A stretch of 64,000 nucleotides of DNA from Paenibacillus sp. 1001270B_150601_E10 (GTDB taxonomy: Bacteria; Bacillota; Bacilli; Paenibacillales; Paenibacillaceae): positions 663,342 through 727,341 of the forward strand of contig NZ_JADMOL010000001.1 in assembly GCF_015558675.1 (NCBI RefSeq), read 5' to 3'. A model generated the notes under the pieces. That model made no database searches, was not told where the DNA came from, and worked only from the letters and a program-made list of their open reading frames with translations. This document shows, piece by piece, positions 8,211 through 15,856 of the stretch. Made by a program: the position numbers and the translations under genes. Numbering within the stretch: the first letter of the stretch is position 1; each line of letters opens with the position of its first letter.

Positions 8211-8900
8211 TTACACACGCAGGAGCCCATCCACATCGAGCACTTCTATTCTTCGATGGCTCTTTCTTCGGATTAACCCTCGCTCTTCGAGATGCGTTAA
8301 ATTCCGACTAATCGTCTCAGGTGTCGTCCCTAAGTAGGAAGCAACGTCTTTCTTGCTCATCGGCAAATCAAACTCAGGAGCGCTGCTGCCTTCTAAGCAT
8401 TCCGCTAAGTAGACTGCAATTCGAGTATCTACCCTTACAGTCGCAAAGCGAGTCGTTTGCTGCTCTGATTGCTCCAGCCTGTTTGCAAACTCTAATAGAA
8501 ATTTCAGCGAAATCGAAGGATATGCCAATAAGAAGTCCTGTAAATCTGCTCGTTGTATTCTGCATACTTGAGTATCGATGACCGCTTCCGCATAGCAGTC
8601 ATGAAATGAATCCCGAAACAAGGCAAGCTCACCTGTAAAGTCCCTCGCTTGAAGGATGCGAACGAGCTGCTGCTTCCCAGATTCAGATAGGCGATAAATC
8701 CGGATTCTCCCACTATTGACAATGTATAATGAATCGGATTGATCACCAGCATGGTAGATGATCTCACCTTTCTTATAAGCTTCTCTGCGGAATGCTTGGC
8801 TAATTTCTTTCATCTGCTCCGCCTCTAAATGATTGAAAATCGGAACAAGCGAGATGCACTCCTCATGTCTGTGATGAACACACACTTTATTTTCAGACAT
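8211..8900 (-). CDS. Crp/Fnr-family regulator with N-terminal Cys/His cluster
   Basis: A 229-residue protein with a cyclic-nucleotide-binding-type beta barrel (about residues 20-140) and a C-terminal Crp winged helix, recognition segment TTPETISRNLTHLEERG. The effector pocket lacks the cAMP-type arginine-serine pair, so cAMP is unlikely. The N-terminus has Cys7, His9, His10, His12 and Cys15 in a row, plus a cysteine near residue 112, reminiscent of Fnr-type redox or metal-sensing leaders although the spacing differs from E. coli Fnr. The start has GGAGGGG upstream. It sits 56 bases downstream of a metal-transporting ATPase gene on the same strand, and an Fnr-like palindrome precedes that ATPase. 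Confidence 0.87.
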   Translation of the reverse strand: MSENKVCVHHRHEECISLVPIFNHLEAEQMKEISQAFRREAYKKGEIIYHAGDQSDSLYIVNSGRIRIYRLSESGKQQLVRILQARDFTGELALFRDSFHDCYAEAVIDTQVCRIQRADLQDFLLAYPSISLKFLLEFANRLEQSEQQTTRFATVRVDTRIAVYLAECLEGSSAPEFDLPMSKKDVASYLGTTPETISRNLTHLEERGLIRRKSHRRIEVLDVDGLLRV

Positions 8901-8956
8901 GGTTATTCCCCTCCACTAATCAGAAGTTGTTTTTCGTTACTTCCATCCTTAGATCT

Positions 8957-10862
8957 TCATCCTGCCGCACGATGAAGATCTGCATTATTTTTTACTTGTA
9001 CCACTTTCTTTCCGCTTGCAAACTTCATCAGTCCCATCCCATTTAAGATAACAAGCAATACACTCGCTTCATGTATAAACATTCCGGATGCTAGATGTAC
9101 AGAACCACTCAGTACACCAACCAGCAGGAGCATGACTGTTACGAGGGCAATATAGGTGTTTTGTTTCATATTCCGCACCGTCGACTTAGTCAGCAAATAG
9201 GCATGCGATAACTGCTTCAGCCTGTCTGCCAGCAGCACAATGTCTGCTGTTTCCATAGCTATATCCGTTCCGCCTTTTCCCATCGCTAAGCCGATATCGG
9301 CCACTGCAATTGCAGGCGCATCATTTATCCCATCACCAACCATCGCCACAATATGACCTGCTTCCTTCAACGCCTTGACATACTCCACTTTATGTTCCGG
9401 CAGCAGTTCGGCATGGTATTTCGTCTATATCCAGTTGATCCGCTACAAGCTTCGCTACATGCTCGTTATCACCAGTCAGCATCACCATATGTTTAATGCC
9501 ATTTTCTCGCAGCTCAGCAATGGCTTGAGAAACCTCTTCACGAAGTTGATCCGCTATCGATATGAAGCCTGCCAATTGCCCCTCTACTACAGCAAAGACG
9601 ACGGTATTCCCTCGCTTTTCACTCCTTACAGCTTCCTCCTCAATCTCAAGAGGAATTGTAATACACTTGCTCGCAAGCCACTTATGATTGCCAATCATGA
9701 TCCCCATGCCATTCACTTTCGCATAAAGGCCATTGCCTTTCATGATATCTACATCTACTGCCTGATCTACAAGCATAAAGTTTCTCGCTTTAGCTTCCTG
9801 CACAATCGCTTGCCCCAGATGATGCTCTGAACTCATTTCTGCCACAGCCGCCAACCGAAGCAGCTCGTTTTCATCATATGGACGGAATGCCTTAATGTTT
9901 GTTACCACAGGCTTCCCTTTCGTTAAGGTGCCGGTTTTATCAAATACAACCGTGTCTACTTTTGAGAATCGTTCCATCACCTCTCCACCCTTAACAAGAA
10001 TGCCATGCTTCGCGCCATTCCCAATCCCTGCAACGTTCGACACAGGGGCATCGATCACCAAAGCACCGGGACAAGCGATAACCAGAAAGGTAATGGCCAT
10101 TCGAATCTCTCTTGTCAAAATGAACACCATAATCGATAAAGCGACAACAGCAGGTGTATAGTAACGAGCAAAGGTTTGGAGGAACTTCTCTGTTTGTGAT
10201 TTGGATTCTTGGGCCTCCTCCACCAACTCAATGATTTTTGCAAATGTCGTATCCTCTCCAACACGTTCTGCAATGATCTCGACATAGCCGTGATCCACCA
10301 TCGATCCACTATATACTTGGTCATTTTCCTTCTTGAAGACAGGTACAGACTCACCTGTTACAGCTGACTCATTCATTGAAGCCTGTCCTGTTACAATCTT
10401 CCCATCAACAGGTATCTTGCCACCTGAGCGAATAACGACTCGCTCACCCTTTACTACCTCATCTACAGGAACCAATACTTGTTCTCCATTCCGAATGACT
10501 TCAGCTTCCTGCAGAGCTAGATCCATTAGCTCTTTTAATGATGATCTTGTTTTGGTTAAGGTGCGAAGCTCTAAATAATCTCCAAACAAAAATAAAAACG
10601 TCACGACGGCCGACTCCGAATATTCTCCAATTACAAGCGCCCCGATGACCGCAATCGTTACTAATAGTTCAATACTGAATACACGCATTCGAATAGATTG
10701 GTAAGCTTTCATCACAATAGGACCACCTGCAATAATTGTTGCAAGCACGAAGGCAAACTTGTGCCATTCTTCGTATCCAAACGCCCCTAACAAAAAGCCG
10801 ATAGCGATCAACAGGAATGATATCGCTGTTAACTGGTTTTTATATCGAAGCACAACTTTCAT
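8957..10862 (-). pseudogene. P1B-type heavy-metal ATPase, interrupted by one frameshift
   Basis: Two adjacent reading frames together give a complete ~635-residue P1B ATPase. The first (from the ATG at 10862, GGAG nine bases upstream) carries the actuator motif AVTGESVP, the metal-site helix ACPGALVIDAP, the phosphorylation site DKTGTLTKG and LTGDN; the second carries MVGDGINDAPA and the two last helices ending near HEASVLLVILNG. They join at 9415/9416, where removal of one G from GG restores DIDEIHAELLPEHKVEYVK. Without correction the protein stops at GT after PCRTAA and lacks its hinge motif and last helices, so it would be inactive. No N-terminal metal-binding domain is fused; the HMA domain is encoded separately upstream. 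Likely zinc, cadmium or copper efflux (CadA/ZosA/CopA relatives). Confidence 0.85.
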
Positions 10863-10885
10863 GTCACGCACTCCTTTCTTGCCTT

Positions 10886-10906
10886 TTTGAGTAAAGTCAA
10901 CTCAAA
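10886..10906. promoter_or_regulatory. Inverted repeat upstream of the metal ATPase
   Basis: TTTGAGT and ACTCAAA, seven bases apart, sit 24 bases before the ATPase start codon. This could be an operator or an mRNA hairpin in the leader; no matching consensus is known to me. Confidence 0.4.
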
Positions 10907-10967
10907 AATCTCAAAAACCTACTCTCCCCTTCTGCTGACATCATAAGACTTTATTCGATTAAAAAAA

Positions 10968-10981
10968 TTGACTTCCGTCAA
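10968..10981. promoter_or_regulatory. Fnr/Crp-like palindrome upstream of the metal ATPase
   Basis: TTGACTTCCGTCAA is a perfect 5+5 palindrome with a four-base centre, the layout of Fnr/Anr-type sites (TTGAT/C-N4-A/GTCAA). It lies 106 bases upstream of the ATPase start codon, and the Crp/Fnr gene at 8211-8900 is its obvious candidate reader. Confidence 0.5.
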
Positions 10982-11065
10982 GTTTTCAACATTCGTTCTC
11001 ATTTGTTGCCCTGACCATTCAAAAAAGACGATTATGCATATTGCCAGATCACGCGATTCCTCGAC

Positions 11066-11104
11066 GAAAAAGGCTTACAACGCCTTTCCAAACGTTATAA
11101 GCCT
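11066..11104 (-). terminator. Terminator after the HMA metallochaperone gene
   Basis: Read on the minus strand, AGGCTTA...CGTT and (A)ACG...TAAGCCT pair and are followed by five T. The ATPase therefore probably has its own promoter downstream of this hairpin. Confidence 0.7.
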
Positions 11105-11127
11105 GCAAAATGGTGCACTAGCACGTG

Positions 11128-11366
11128 TTATGTGTATGTAGATACTCTCTTTGAAGATCGCACATTGTAGCCTAATTGCAAGATCTTATCCTGTAATTGA
11201 TCTGCCTCGACTTGAGATTCAATTCATCATAGTTAACCTTAACCTTACTTGCGTTGAACATTACGATAACGTGATCTACACCTGCCGTTTTGCTTAAAAT
11301 TTTCTCAATTTTCTTTATACAGGAGGGGCACGTCAAAGGCTCTAATTGAAAGGTGACTGTAATCAT
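11128..11366 (-). pseudogene. HMA-domain metallochaperone (CopZ-like), frameshifted near its end
   Basis: The ATG at 11366 with GGAGG eight bases upstream begins a heavy-metal-associated domain: MITVTFQLEPLTCPSC, where the Cys-Pro-Ser-Cys loop binds the metal. As written, the frame stops after RSCN at residue 64. If one base is restored near 11208, the other frame continues ADQLQDKILQLGYNVRSS and ends at 11128, which matches the normal HMA end (last helix and GYNV strand). The domain would otherwise lose its final strand. The gene would feed metal to the ATPase encoded just downstream. Confidence 0.7.
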
Positions 11367-11460
11367 TTCATCTTCCTCCTTGATTGGTTATGCCCTCATT
11401 CTACTGCAAGCTGGATTTACATAACTTGATGCTGATCAAGATTTCATTATTGCAAAAAAT

Positions 11461-11538
11461 AAAAAAGCATCTCCTGCCAGTGCACGCCATTTGTTTCATA
11501 CCAAAGTATGATTCCAATAGCAGCACTCGGAGATGCTC
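11461..11538 (-). terminator. Long terminator after the LysR gene
   Basis: On the minus strand GAGCATCTCC and GGAGATGC pair across a long loop that has its own short hairpin (CATACTTTGGTATG) and six T follow. The loop is long for a terminator, hence moderate confidence. Confidence 0.55.
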
Positions 11539-11574
11539 TATTCAATAAGCTATTCGATATTAAAAAAGGAGGTA

Positions 11575-12477
11575 TTATTGCCGATTTATATGATCTTTGA
11601 AATACTCTAATAGGAAGCGCTGGAACGTCTCAGCGACACGAGGCAGCTTCTCATCTACTCTGCGGATTAGCCCAACCGTCCTAGTCACTTTCGGCTCCGT
11701 AATGCGTACGCTTGCAGGCTGCAGCTCAGATGTATGACGCAGCGCCATTTCAGGCAGCAAACTGACCCCCATCCCCGCAGCAACAAGTCCTCGTATGGTA
11801 TCCGTCTCCTCTCCCTCAAAGCCAATCGCAGGAGAAAAGCCAGCCTGCACACAGGCATCCCATACAATTGGCCGCAGCGAGTAGCCTTGGCTGAAGAGGA
11901 CGAATGTTTCATCCTTTAGCTGGGACAAGTGGATCTCCTCCTCATTCGCTAGCGGATGGTTAGGAGGAAGAATCGCGGCAAGCTCCTCGGTAAGCAAAAT
12001 CTCACCTGTGACCTGCTCAGACTTTTCTGGATATGGCGAAATAAATGCCAAATCAATCTCGCCATTGATCACGTCTCGAATCAATGAAGGGTACATCCCC
12101 TGCTTGAATCGAAACTTGACATTCGGATGCAGCTTACGGAAAGCTGCAACGACAGAAGGAATCAAATGAATGCCTAAGCTGTGCGGAAATCCAATTCGAA
12201 TCTCTCCAAGCTCAGGATCAATGAACTCCTGGATCTCCTGAACGGCCTTTTCCAGCTCCTTCAGTATCGCTTCTGCTCTTTTAAGAAACAATTGCCCTAC
12301 AGGAGTAAGCTGTAAATTACGCCCTTTCTGCAAGAAGAGCTTCACACCGAGCTCTTCCTCTAGCTGATGAATCTGCCGGCTAACCGCAGATTGCGCGACA
12401 TGCATTTCCTCCGCAGCCTGCGTGACATGTTCTTTCTGGGCTACCTTTACAAAGTAATATAACTGCCTCAGCTCCAC
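11575..12477 (-). CDS. LysR-family transcriptional regulator (GltC/CcpE-like)
   Basis: A 300-residue LysR protein: N-terminal winged helix MELRQLYYFVKVAQKEHVTQAAEEMHVAQSA in the usual position, then a periplasmic-binding-like effector domain (residues ~90-295). The start is GTG at 12477 with GAGGG just upstream. Relatives of this sequence type regulate glutamate synthase or TCA genes (GltC, CcpE), but there is no metabolic operon divergently next to it, so the target is unknown. Its neighbour upstream on the same strand is a rhomboid protease 51 bases away. Confidence 0.88.
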   Translation of the reverse strand: MELRQLYYFVKVAQKEHVTQAAEEMHVAQSAVSRQIHQLEEELGVKLFLQKGRNLQLTPVGQLFLKRAEAILKELEKAVQEIQEFIDPELGEIRIGFPHSLGIHLIPSVVAAFRKLHPNVKFRFKQGMYPSLIRDVINGEIDLAFISPYPEKSEQVTGEILLTEELAAILPPNHPLANEEEIHLSQLKDETFVLFSQGYSLRPIVWDACVQAGFSPAIGFEGEETDTIRGLVAAGMGVSLLPEMALRHTSELQPASVRITEPKVTRTVGLIRRVDEKLPRVAETFQRFLLEYFKDHINRQ

Positions 12478-12528
12478 AATCCCTCAACGCTCCGTTCTAT
12501 ATGATCAATACTCTTTCTTGAACAACGC

Positions 12529-13131
12529 TTATCTTCGATGGATCCATCGCATAACTGTGTACAAGACAAAACCCCCTGCTAGGCCGCCTAGATGAGCGCT
12601 CCAGCTGATATTGGTCATCAGGAACGACTGAACGATACCAAGACCTAAAATGATGTACAGCGTTTTACGAGATGCCTCATCCAGCGCTTGGCGCTGAAAG
12701 ATCGCGATAAATAAATAAGCTCCGTACAAACCGTAAATGGCGCTGGATGCACCAGCCATCAAAGTCCCCCACTCTGATGCAAATACACTGAACGCATTCC
12801 CAAGAACCCCGCTTAGCACATAGAGCAGTGCATAGCGAACGTGACCTAGAATCCGTTCAAGCGGCGGAGCAAAGACAAACAAAGCAAACATGTTAAATAA
12901 TAAATGCTCAAATCCGATGTGAAGAAACATTGCGCTAACAAGCCGCCAAGTCTGTTCAACAAATGGCTCCCACTTTAGCACAGCTCCGAATCGAAGCAGC
13001 GTCTCTCCACTCGTTGAGCCTCCATTCATCGCTAGGATGATGAACATAATAATATTCACTGCAATTAGAGTACTCGTCACTGGAAACTGCTTCAGGTAGC
13101 TCCGCCAATTCTCATAACGAATAAAAATCAT
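12529..13131 (-). CDS. Rhomboid-family intramembrane serine protease
   Basis: A 200-residue six-helix protein. The catalytic pair is visible: Ser129 in GASSAIYG and His180 in SWSAHLGGLAGGF. The HLLFNMFAL stretch of helix 2 with its conserved His and Asn is also present, so the protease should be active. AAGGAGTG lies eight bases before the ATG. It cleaves membrane proteins within or near the bilayer; the substrate is unknown. Confidence 0.92.
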   Translation of the reverse strand: MIFIRYENWRSYLKQFPVTSTLIAVNIIMFIILAMNGGSTSGETLLRFGAVLKWEPFVEQTWRLVSAMFLHIGFEHLLFNMFALFVFAPPLERILGHVRYALLYVLSGVLGNAFSVFASEWGTLMAGASSAIYGLYGAYLFIAIFQRQALDEASRKTLYIILGLGIVQSFLMTNISWSAHLGGLAGGFVLYTVMRWIHRR

Positions 13132-13191
13132 CCATCGTCACTCCTTCAGCAATCATTCTCATGCCGCAATCCCATTCATAGCGAACGTAGA

Positions 13192-13222
13192 TTGGACAAC
13201 TTAACATTTGTAAGATTATAAT
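13192..13222 (+). promoter_or_regulatory. Candidate tpx promoter
   Basis: TTGGAC (13192-13197) and TATAAT (13217-13222) with a 19-base spacer, longer than ideal. The AT-rich -10 region could overlap a PerR-type site, but only half of one is recognisable. Confidence 0.35.
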
Positions 13223-13274
13223 ATGAACAGGGTATTACCAAAAATTAGAGCCGTTACGCAAGGAGGTAACTATC

Positions 13275-13793
13275 ATGACCGTAGAACGCACAGGTGTTGC
13301 TACTTTCAAAGGAAATCCCATTACTCTTCTAGGACCTGAATTGCACGTTGGCGATCAAGCCCCTGACTTCACTTTGCATAAAAACTTGCTTGAGACAGCG
13401 AGTCTGAACGACTTCGCAGGTAAGATCAAGCTGATCAGTGTTGTGCCTTCAATCGATACGGGCGTATGCGACATGCAAACTCGTCGTTTCAACGAAGAAG
13501 CTTCTAAGCTTGGTGAGCAAGTTGCCGTACTTACTGTAAGCGCAGACCTTCCATTTGCTCAAGCACGCTGGTGCGGTGCAGCTGGTGTAGACCAGGTTGT
13601 GATGCTGTCTGATTACAAGAACAACACTTTTGGACAAGCATATGGCTTGTTGATCAAAGAATTCCAGCTTGATATGAGAGCTATCTTCGTGCTGGATGCC
13701 GACAACAAGATTACATATGTCGAGTATCTCAAGGAAATGGCTGAGCATCCGAACTATGATGCAGCAATCGAAGCTGTTAAAGCCCTTGTCTAA
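13275..13793 (+). CDS. tpx: Thiol peroxidase
   Basis: A 172-residue atypical 2-Cys peroxiredoxin. The peroxidatic cysteine is Cys65 in [12 protein letters not shown] and the resolving cysteine is Cys100 in ARWCGAAG, with the typical 35-residue spacing of the Tpx family. It reduces hydroperoxides in the cytosol using thioredoxin. AAGGAGG lies at good distance from the ATG. The gene is monocistronic with its own promoter and terminator. Confidence 0.96.
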   Translation: MTVERTGVATFKGNPITLLGPELHVGDQAPDFTLHKNLLETASLNDFAGKIKLISVVPSIDTGVCDMQTRRFNEEASKLGEQVAVLTVSADLPFAQARWCGAAGVDQVVMLSDYKNNTFGQAYGLLIKEFQLDMRAIFVLDADNKITYVEYLKEMAEHPNYDAAIEAVKALV

Positions 13794-13807
13794 TCCTGTA
13801 CACAAAA

Positions 13808-13850
13808 AGCGAGAGCAGAGCTTTGGCTCTCCTCTCGCTCAGCTGTTTCT
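13808..13850 (+). terminator. Rho-independent terminator after tpx
   Basis: GCGAGAGCAGAGC and GCTCTCCTCTCGC form a long stem with a four-base loop, followed by a T-rich stretch. Confidence 0.82.
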
Positions 13851-13856
13851 TCTTTG

Positions 13857-14249
13857 TTAAGGTTGTGTCTTATAGCTCGACAGTTTTTTATCTAGTACAG
13901 AGTATAGATCAAGAATCACTCGGTAGTTCGCACCGAGATCTCCCATTCCACCTCTTGAGGCGGAGTATATATCAACCGCTGTCTTCACAGGGCTTACCGA
14001 CACAATTGATACGGTTATATCCATAGTACGTCCGGTTGCAGTCCGCTTCTCTAATGTAATTTCCCCTACATTCGGAACCTCATGCAAGAGCTTATAGCCT
14101 TGAATCTTCTTAAGTGTTGAAGATACCTCTGCCCAAGCCTTGTCCTTCGATAAGGAGTAGTAATGCGTTTTCAGTTTGGGATCTTTAGCTCGATCACTGG
14201 TCGTTTCGAAACTACGAATAACACCAGCAAGAGTTCGTTTGAGTGACAA
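13857..14249 (-). CDS. DUF1499-like protein
   Basis: A 130-residue soluble protein that I assign to DUF1499 from its mixed alpha/beta layout and the end segment GDLGANYRVILDLYSVL. The start is TTG at 14249, with AAAGGAGG nine bases upstream. Function of the family is unknown. It is convergent with tpx and lies downstream of the small RNA gene, separated by that gene's terminator. Confidence 0.65.
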   Translation of the reverse strand: MSLKRTLAGVIRSFETTSDRAKDPKLKTHYYSLSKDKAWAEVSSTLKKIQGYKLLHEVPNVGEITLEKRTATGRTMDITVSIVSVSPVKTAVDIYSASRGGMGDLGANYRVILDLYSVLDKKLSSYKTQP

Positions 14250-14344
14250 AAGCGTCTTCCTCCTTTATATGAACTGCCGTTGCTCACTTATTACAGTGTA
14301 ACATTGAACGTGTAAGGAGAAAAGGGCTAAACGAGAAGAACAAA

Positions 14345-14388
14345 CAAAAAACACTTCCCGCATGGACAAAGTCCATATAGAAAGTGTT
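14345..14388 (-). terminator. Terminator of the 6S-like RNA
   Basis: On the minus strand AACACTT pairs with AAGTGTT, with an inner ATGGAC-TTT-GTCCAT stem, followed by a run of T. Confidence 0.85.
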
Positions 14389-14589
14389 GTTTCTTTACAG
14401 GAAACCCGCGAATGCCGTTCGACTTTAATGTTTCTGAACCTGCTCTCACAGGTGGGTGTCCTCAAAGCCACGTTTGACTACTCAGTGAAGAGCTTGCCAG
14501 CGGAGACTCAATGTTGAACTCCCAAGAAACCATCATTGGTTCAAAACAACGAAAGCCGTAACGCACATCGCAGGAGTCGTTCAAGTTGT
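14345..14589 (-). ncRNA. ssrS: 6S-like regulatory RNA
   Basis: This 400-base gap holds a self-contained RNA gene on the minus strand: a promoter (14596-14624), about 245 transcribed bases and an intrinsic terminator (14345-14388), with no plausible reading frame. Near the 5' end CCTGCGATGT (14574-14565) pairs with GCATTCGCGGG (14415-14405), giving a closing stem that spans ~170 bases. Just before the 3' strand of this stem lies a small hairpin ACCTG-N6-CAGGT (14453-14438) followed by TTCAGAA. A long closing stem, an open centre with a small 3' hairpin and a mature length near 200 are the layout of 6S RNA, which binds housekeeping RNA polymerase in stationary phase. The identification rests on layout, not a covariance search. 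Confidence 0.6.
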
Positions 14590-14595
14590 AGACTC

Positions 14596-14624
14596 ATTAT
14601 AGAACGCTTTTCGACAAAAGTAAA
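14596..14624 (-). promoter_or_regulatory. SigA promoter of the 6S-like RNA
   Basis: On the minus strand TTTACT (14624-14619) and TATAAT (14601-14596) are 17 bases apart; transcription should start near 14589. Confidence 0.75.
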
Positions 14625-14652
14625 GCCTCAAACCTCACATGATGACTCATTA

Positions 14653-15477
14653 TCATCTGGATTCGGATGCAGGCTTTTCCTTATCCTCTTCTTCATCAGG
14701 GCGTCCTTCACCATCAGAAAGCGCTTGACCTTCAAGTGCTTCTTCATTCTCTTCAGCGTCACGCTGCTCTGCCAATTGCTCCTGCTGCGCCTGCATCTTC
14801 TGATACGTCGCATAGAAATTAAAGAATGCATAGTAGGCAATAACGGAACCTGCGAAGAAAATGATAATGAACGGATATTTGATTCCAAAGTACAAAATCG
14901 CACCGCTTACAATTGCAGTCAGTACAACACGTACAGGACGGAATACCGTAAGAAGAACACTATTTTTCAAAATCTCGAATGTCTTCATATGGTAATGGGA
15001 TACCATGGAGAAGAAGTTGAACAAAGATACAAACAAGATAATAAGCAATCCAAGCATGACATAGCCGATCATGCGCATAGATGTCAATTGCGTCATATAG
15101 ACGGTATAGTCAATGTACATAATGACGAACAGCAACGTATAGAAGATCCCGCCGATCATCGCTTGCTTATAGTTTTCTTTGTACGAACTAAAAAACGTTT
15201 TTAAGAGCTTCACATCTGTGTCGCCCATGATCCATTTGCGGCCTACTGAGAACATCGCCGATGTAGCCGGGAATAAAGTAAACGGTGCCAGAATTCCCAT
15301 CGCCCAGTTCATCTGCAGAGATTCGTTCGGGAAATTACCTGCCATAAACAATAGCTTCATGAATAACGCCGCAAAGAACGGCAACGAGCAACCGATCCAT
15401 AAAAGATTGGTGACCGAGAACCGCATAATCCACTCTGAAATGCGATAAAAACCACCCATTAACCCTCGAAATTCCAA
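14653..15477 (-). CDS. DUF624 membrane protein (YesL-like) with acidic tail
   Basis: A 274-residue protein. TTG at 15477 is chosen because GGAGGTG lies at ideal distance and it gives the usual family opening (M)EFRGLMGGFYRISEWIM. About five or six membrane helices occupy residues 20-225, as in YesL-type DUF624 proteins, which often accompany carbohydrate uptake systems. Here no sugar genes are adjacent. The last ~50 residues are highly charged and glutamate-rich, an extension beyond the usual ~210-residue family length that probably lies in the cytoplasm. An ATG at 15495 would need translation through the ribosome-binding site. Confidence 0.8.
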   Translation of the reverse strand: MEFRGLMGGFYRISEWIMRFSVTNLLWIGCSLPFFAALFMKLLFMAGNFPNESLQMNWAMGILAPFTLFPATSAMFSVGRKWIMGDTDVKLLKTFFSSYKENYKQAMIGGIFYTLLFVIMYIDYTVYMTQLTSMRMIGYVMLGLLIILFVSLFNFFSMVSHYHMKTFEILKNSVLLTVFRPVRVVLTAIVSGAILYFGIKYPFIIIFFAGSVIAYYAFFNFYATYQKMQAQQEQLAEQRDAEENEEALEGQALSDGEGRPDEEEDKEKPASESR

Positions 15478-15641
15478 ACGAGACACCTCCATCATCCTGT
15501 CTCTTAACTATAATACAAACAGAGGTTGTACACCAGTGCCTATTTTCATGCATCTAGGTCAACTGTCTATGCCGCCGAAGCATGACTGCCATATGATGTA
15601 CAGTGTCTAGAAGAGATCAGCACTCAAAGGAGGATTGCCAC

Positions 15642-15761
15642 ATGGGTCAATTAGGATATGGTGGTTTTGGTTGTGGAGTAGGCGGTTTGGGTACTAATGT
15701 AGGTGCTATCCTAGTACTATTCATCCTGCTTGTTATCATCAGCCGCTCTCTCTGCTGCTAA
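15642..15761 (+). CDS. YjcZ-like small sporulation membrane peptide
   Basis: A 39-residue reading frame with AAGGAGG eight bases before its ATG. The product begins with glycine-rich GYGGFGCGVGGLG and continues with one hydrophobic helix VGAILVLFILLVIIS, ending in CC. Gly-rich head plus a single LVLFILLVI helix is the pattern of the YjcZ/YhaL-type small proteins abundant in Bacillus and Paenibacillus spores. It has its own terminator. The family is annotated as sporulation-related, with no defined molecular role. Confidence 0.75.
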   Translation: MGQLGYGGFGCGVGGLGTNVGAILVLFILLVIISRSLCC

Positions 15762-15802
15762 GATTAAGCTACTCTCCCCATAACGTCTATCGCAGGATCT
15801 GA

Positions 15803-15830
15803 GAAGCAGGAGGATACCCTCCTGCTTTTC
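15803..15830 (+). terminator. Terminator after the YjcZ-like gene
   Basis: AAGCAGGAGG-GTA-like loop-CCTCCTGCTTTT forms a 10-bp GC-rich stem with a short T run. Confidence 0.85.
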
Positions 15831-15856
15831 CTATCCATATAACAGCGTCTACAAAG

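Noticed and set aside
8950..8984. AGATCTTCATC / GATGAAGATCT inverted repeat at the end of the metal ATPase gene, first taken for a terminator
   Set aside because: The perfect stem overlaps the last codons and has no T tract on the minus-strand side, so termination there is doubtful; the Crp/Fnr gene has its own ribosome-binding site just beyond.
10862..11366. Idea that the HMA chaperone and ATPase were once one fused gene
   Set aside because: A terminator and regulatory palindromes lie between them and each has its own ribosome-binding site; they are separate genes.
14265..14471. 68-residue minus-strand frame within the small RNA region
   Set aside because: Lies across the intrinsic terminator of the RNA gene; unlikely to be translated.
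14536..15204. 222-residue plus-strand frame across the 6S-like RNA promoter and the DUF624 gene
   Set aside because: Overlaps a well-supported membrane protein gene and the RNA gene on the other strand; lysine/histidine-rich shadow with no start signal.
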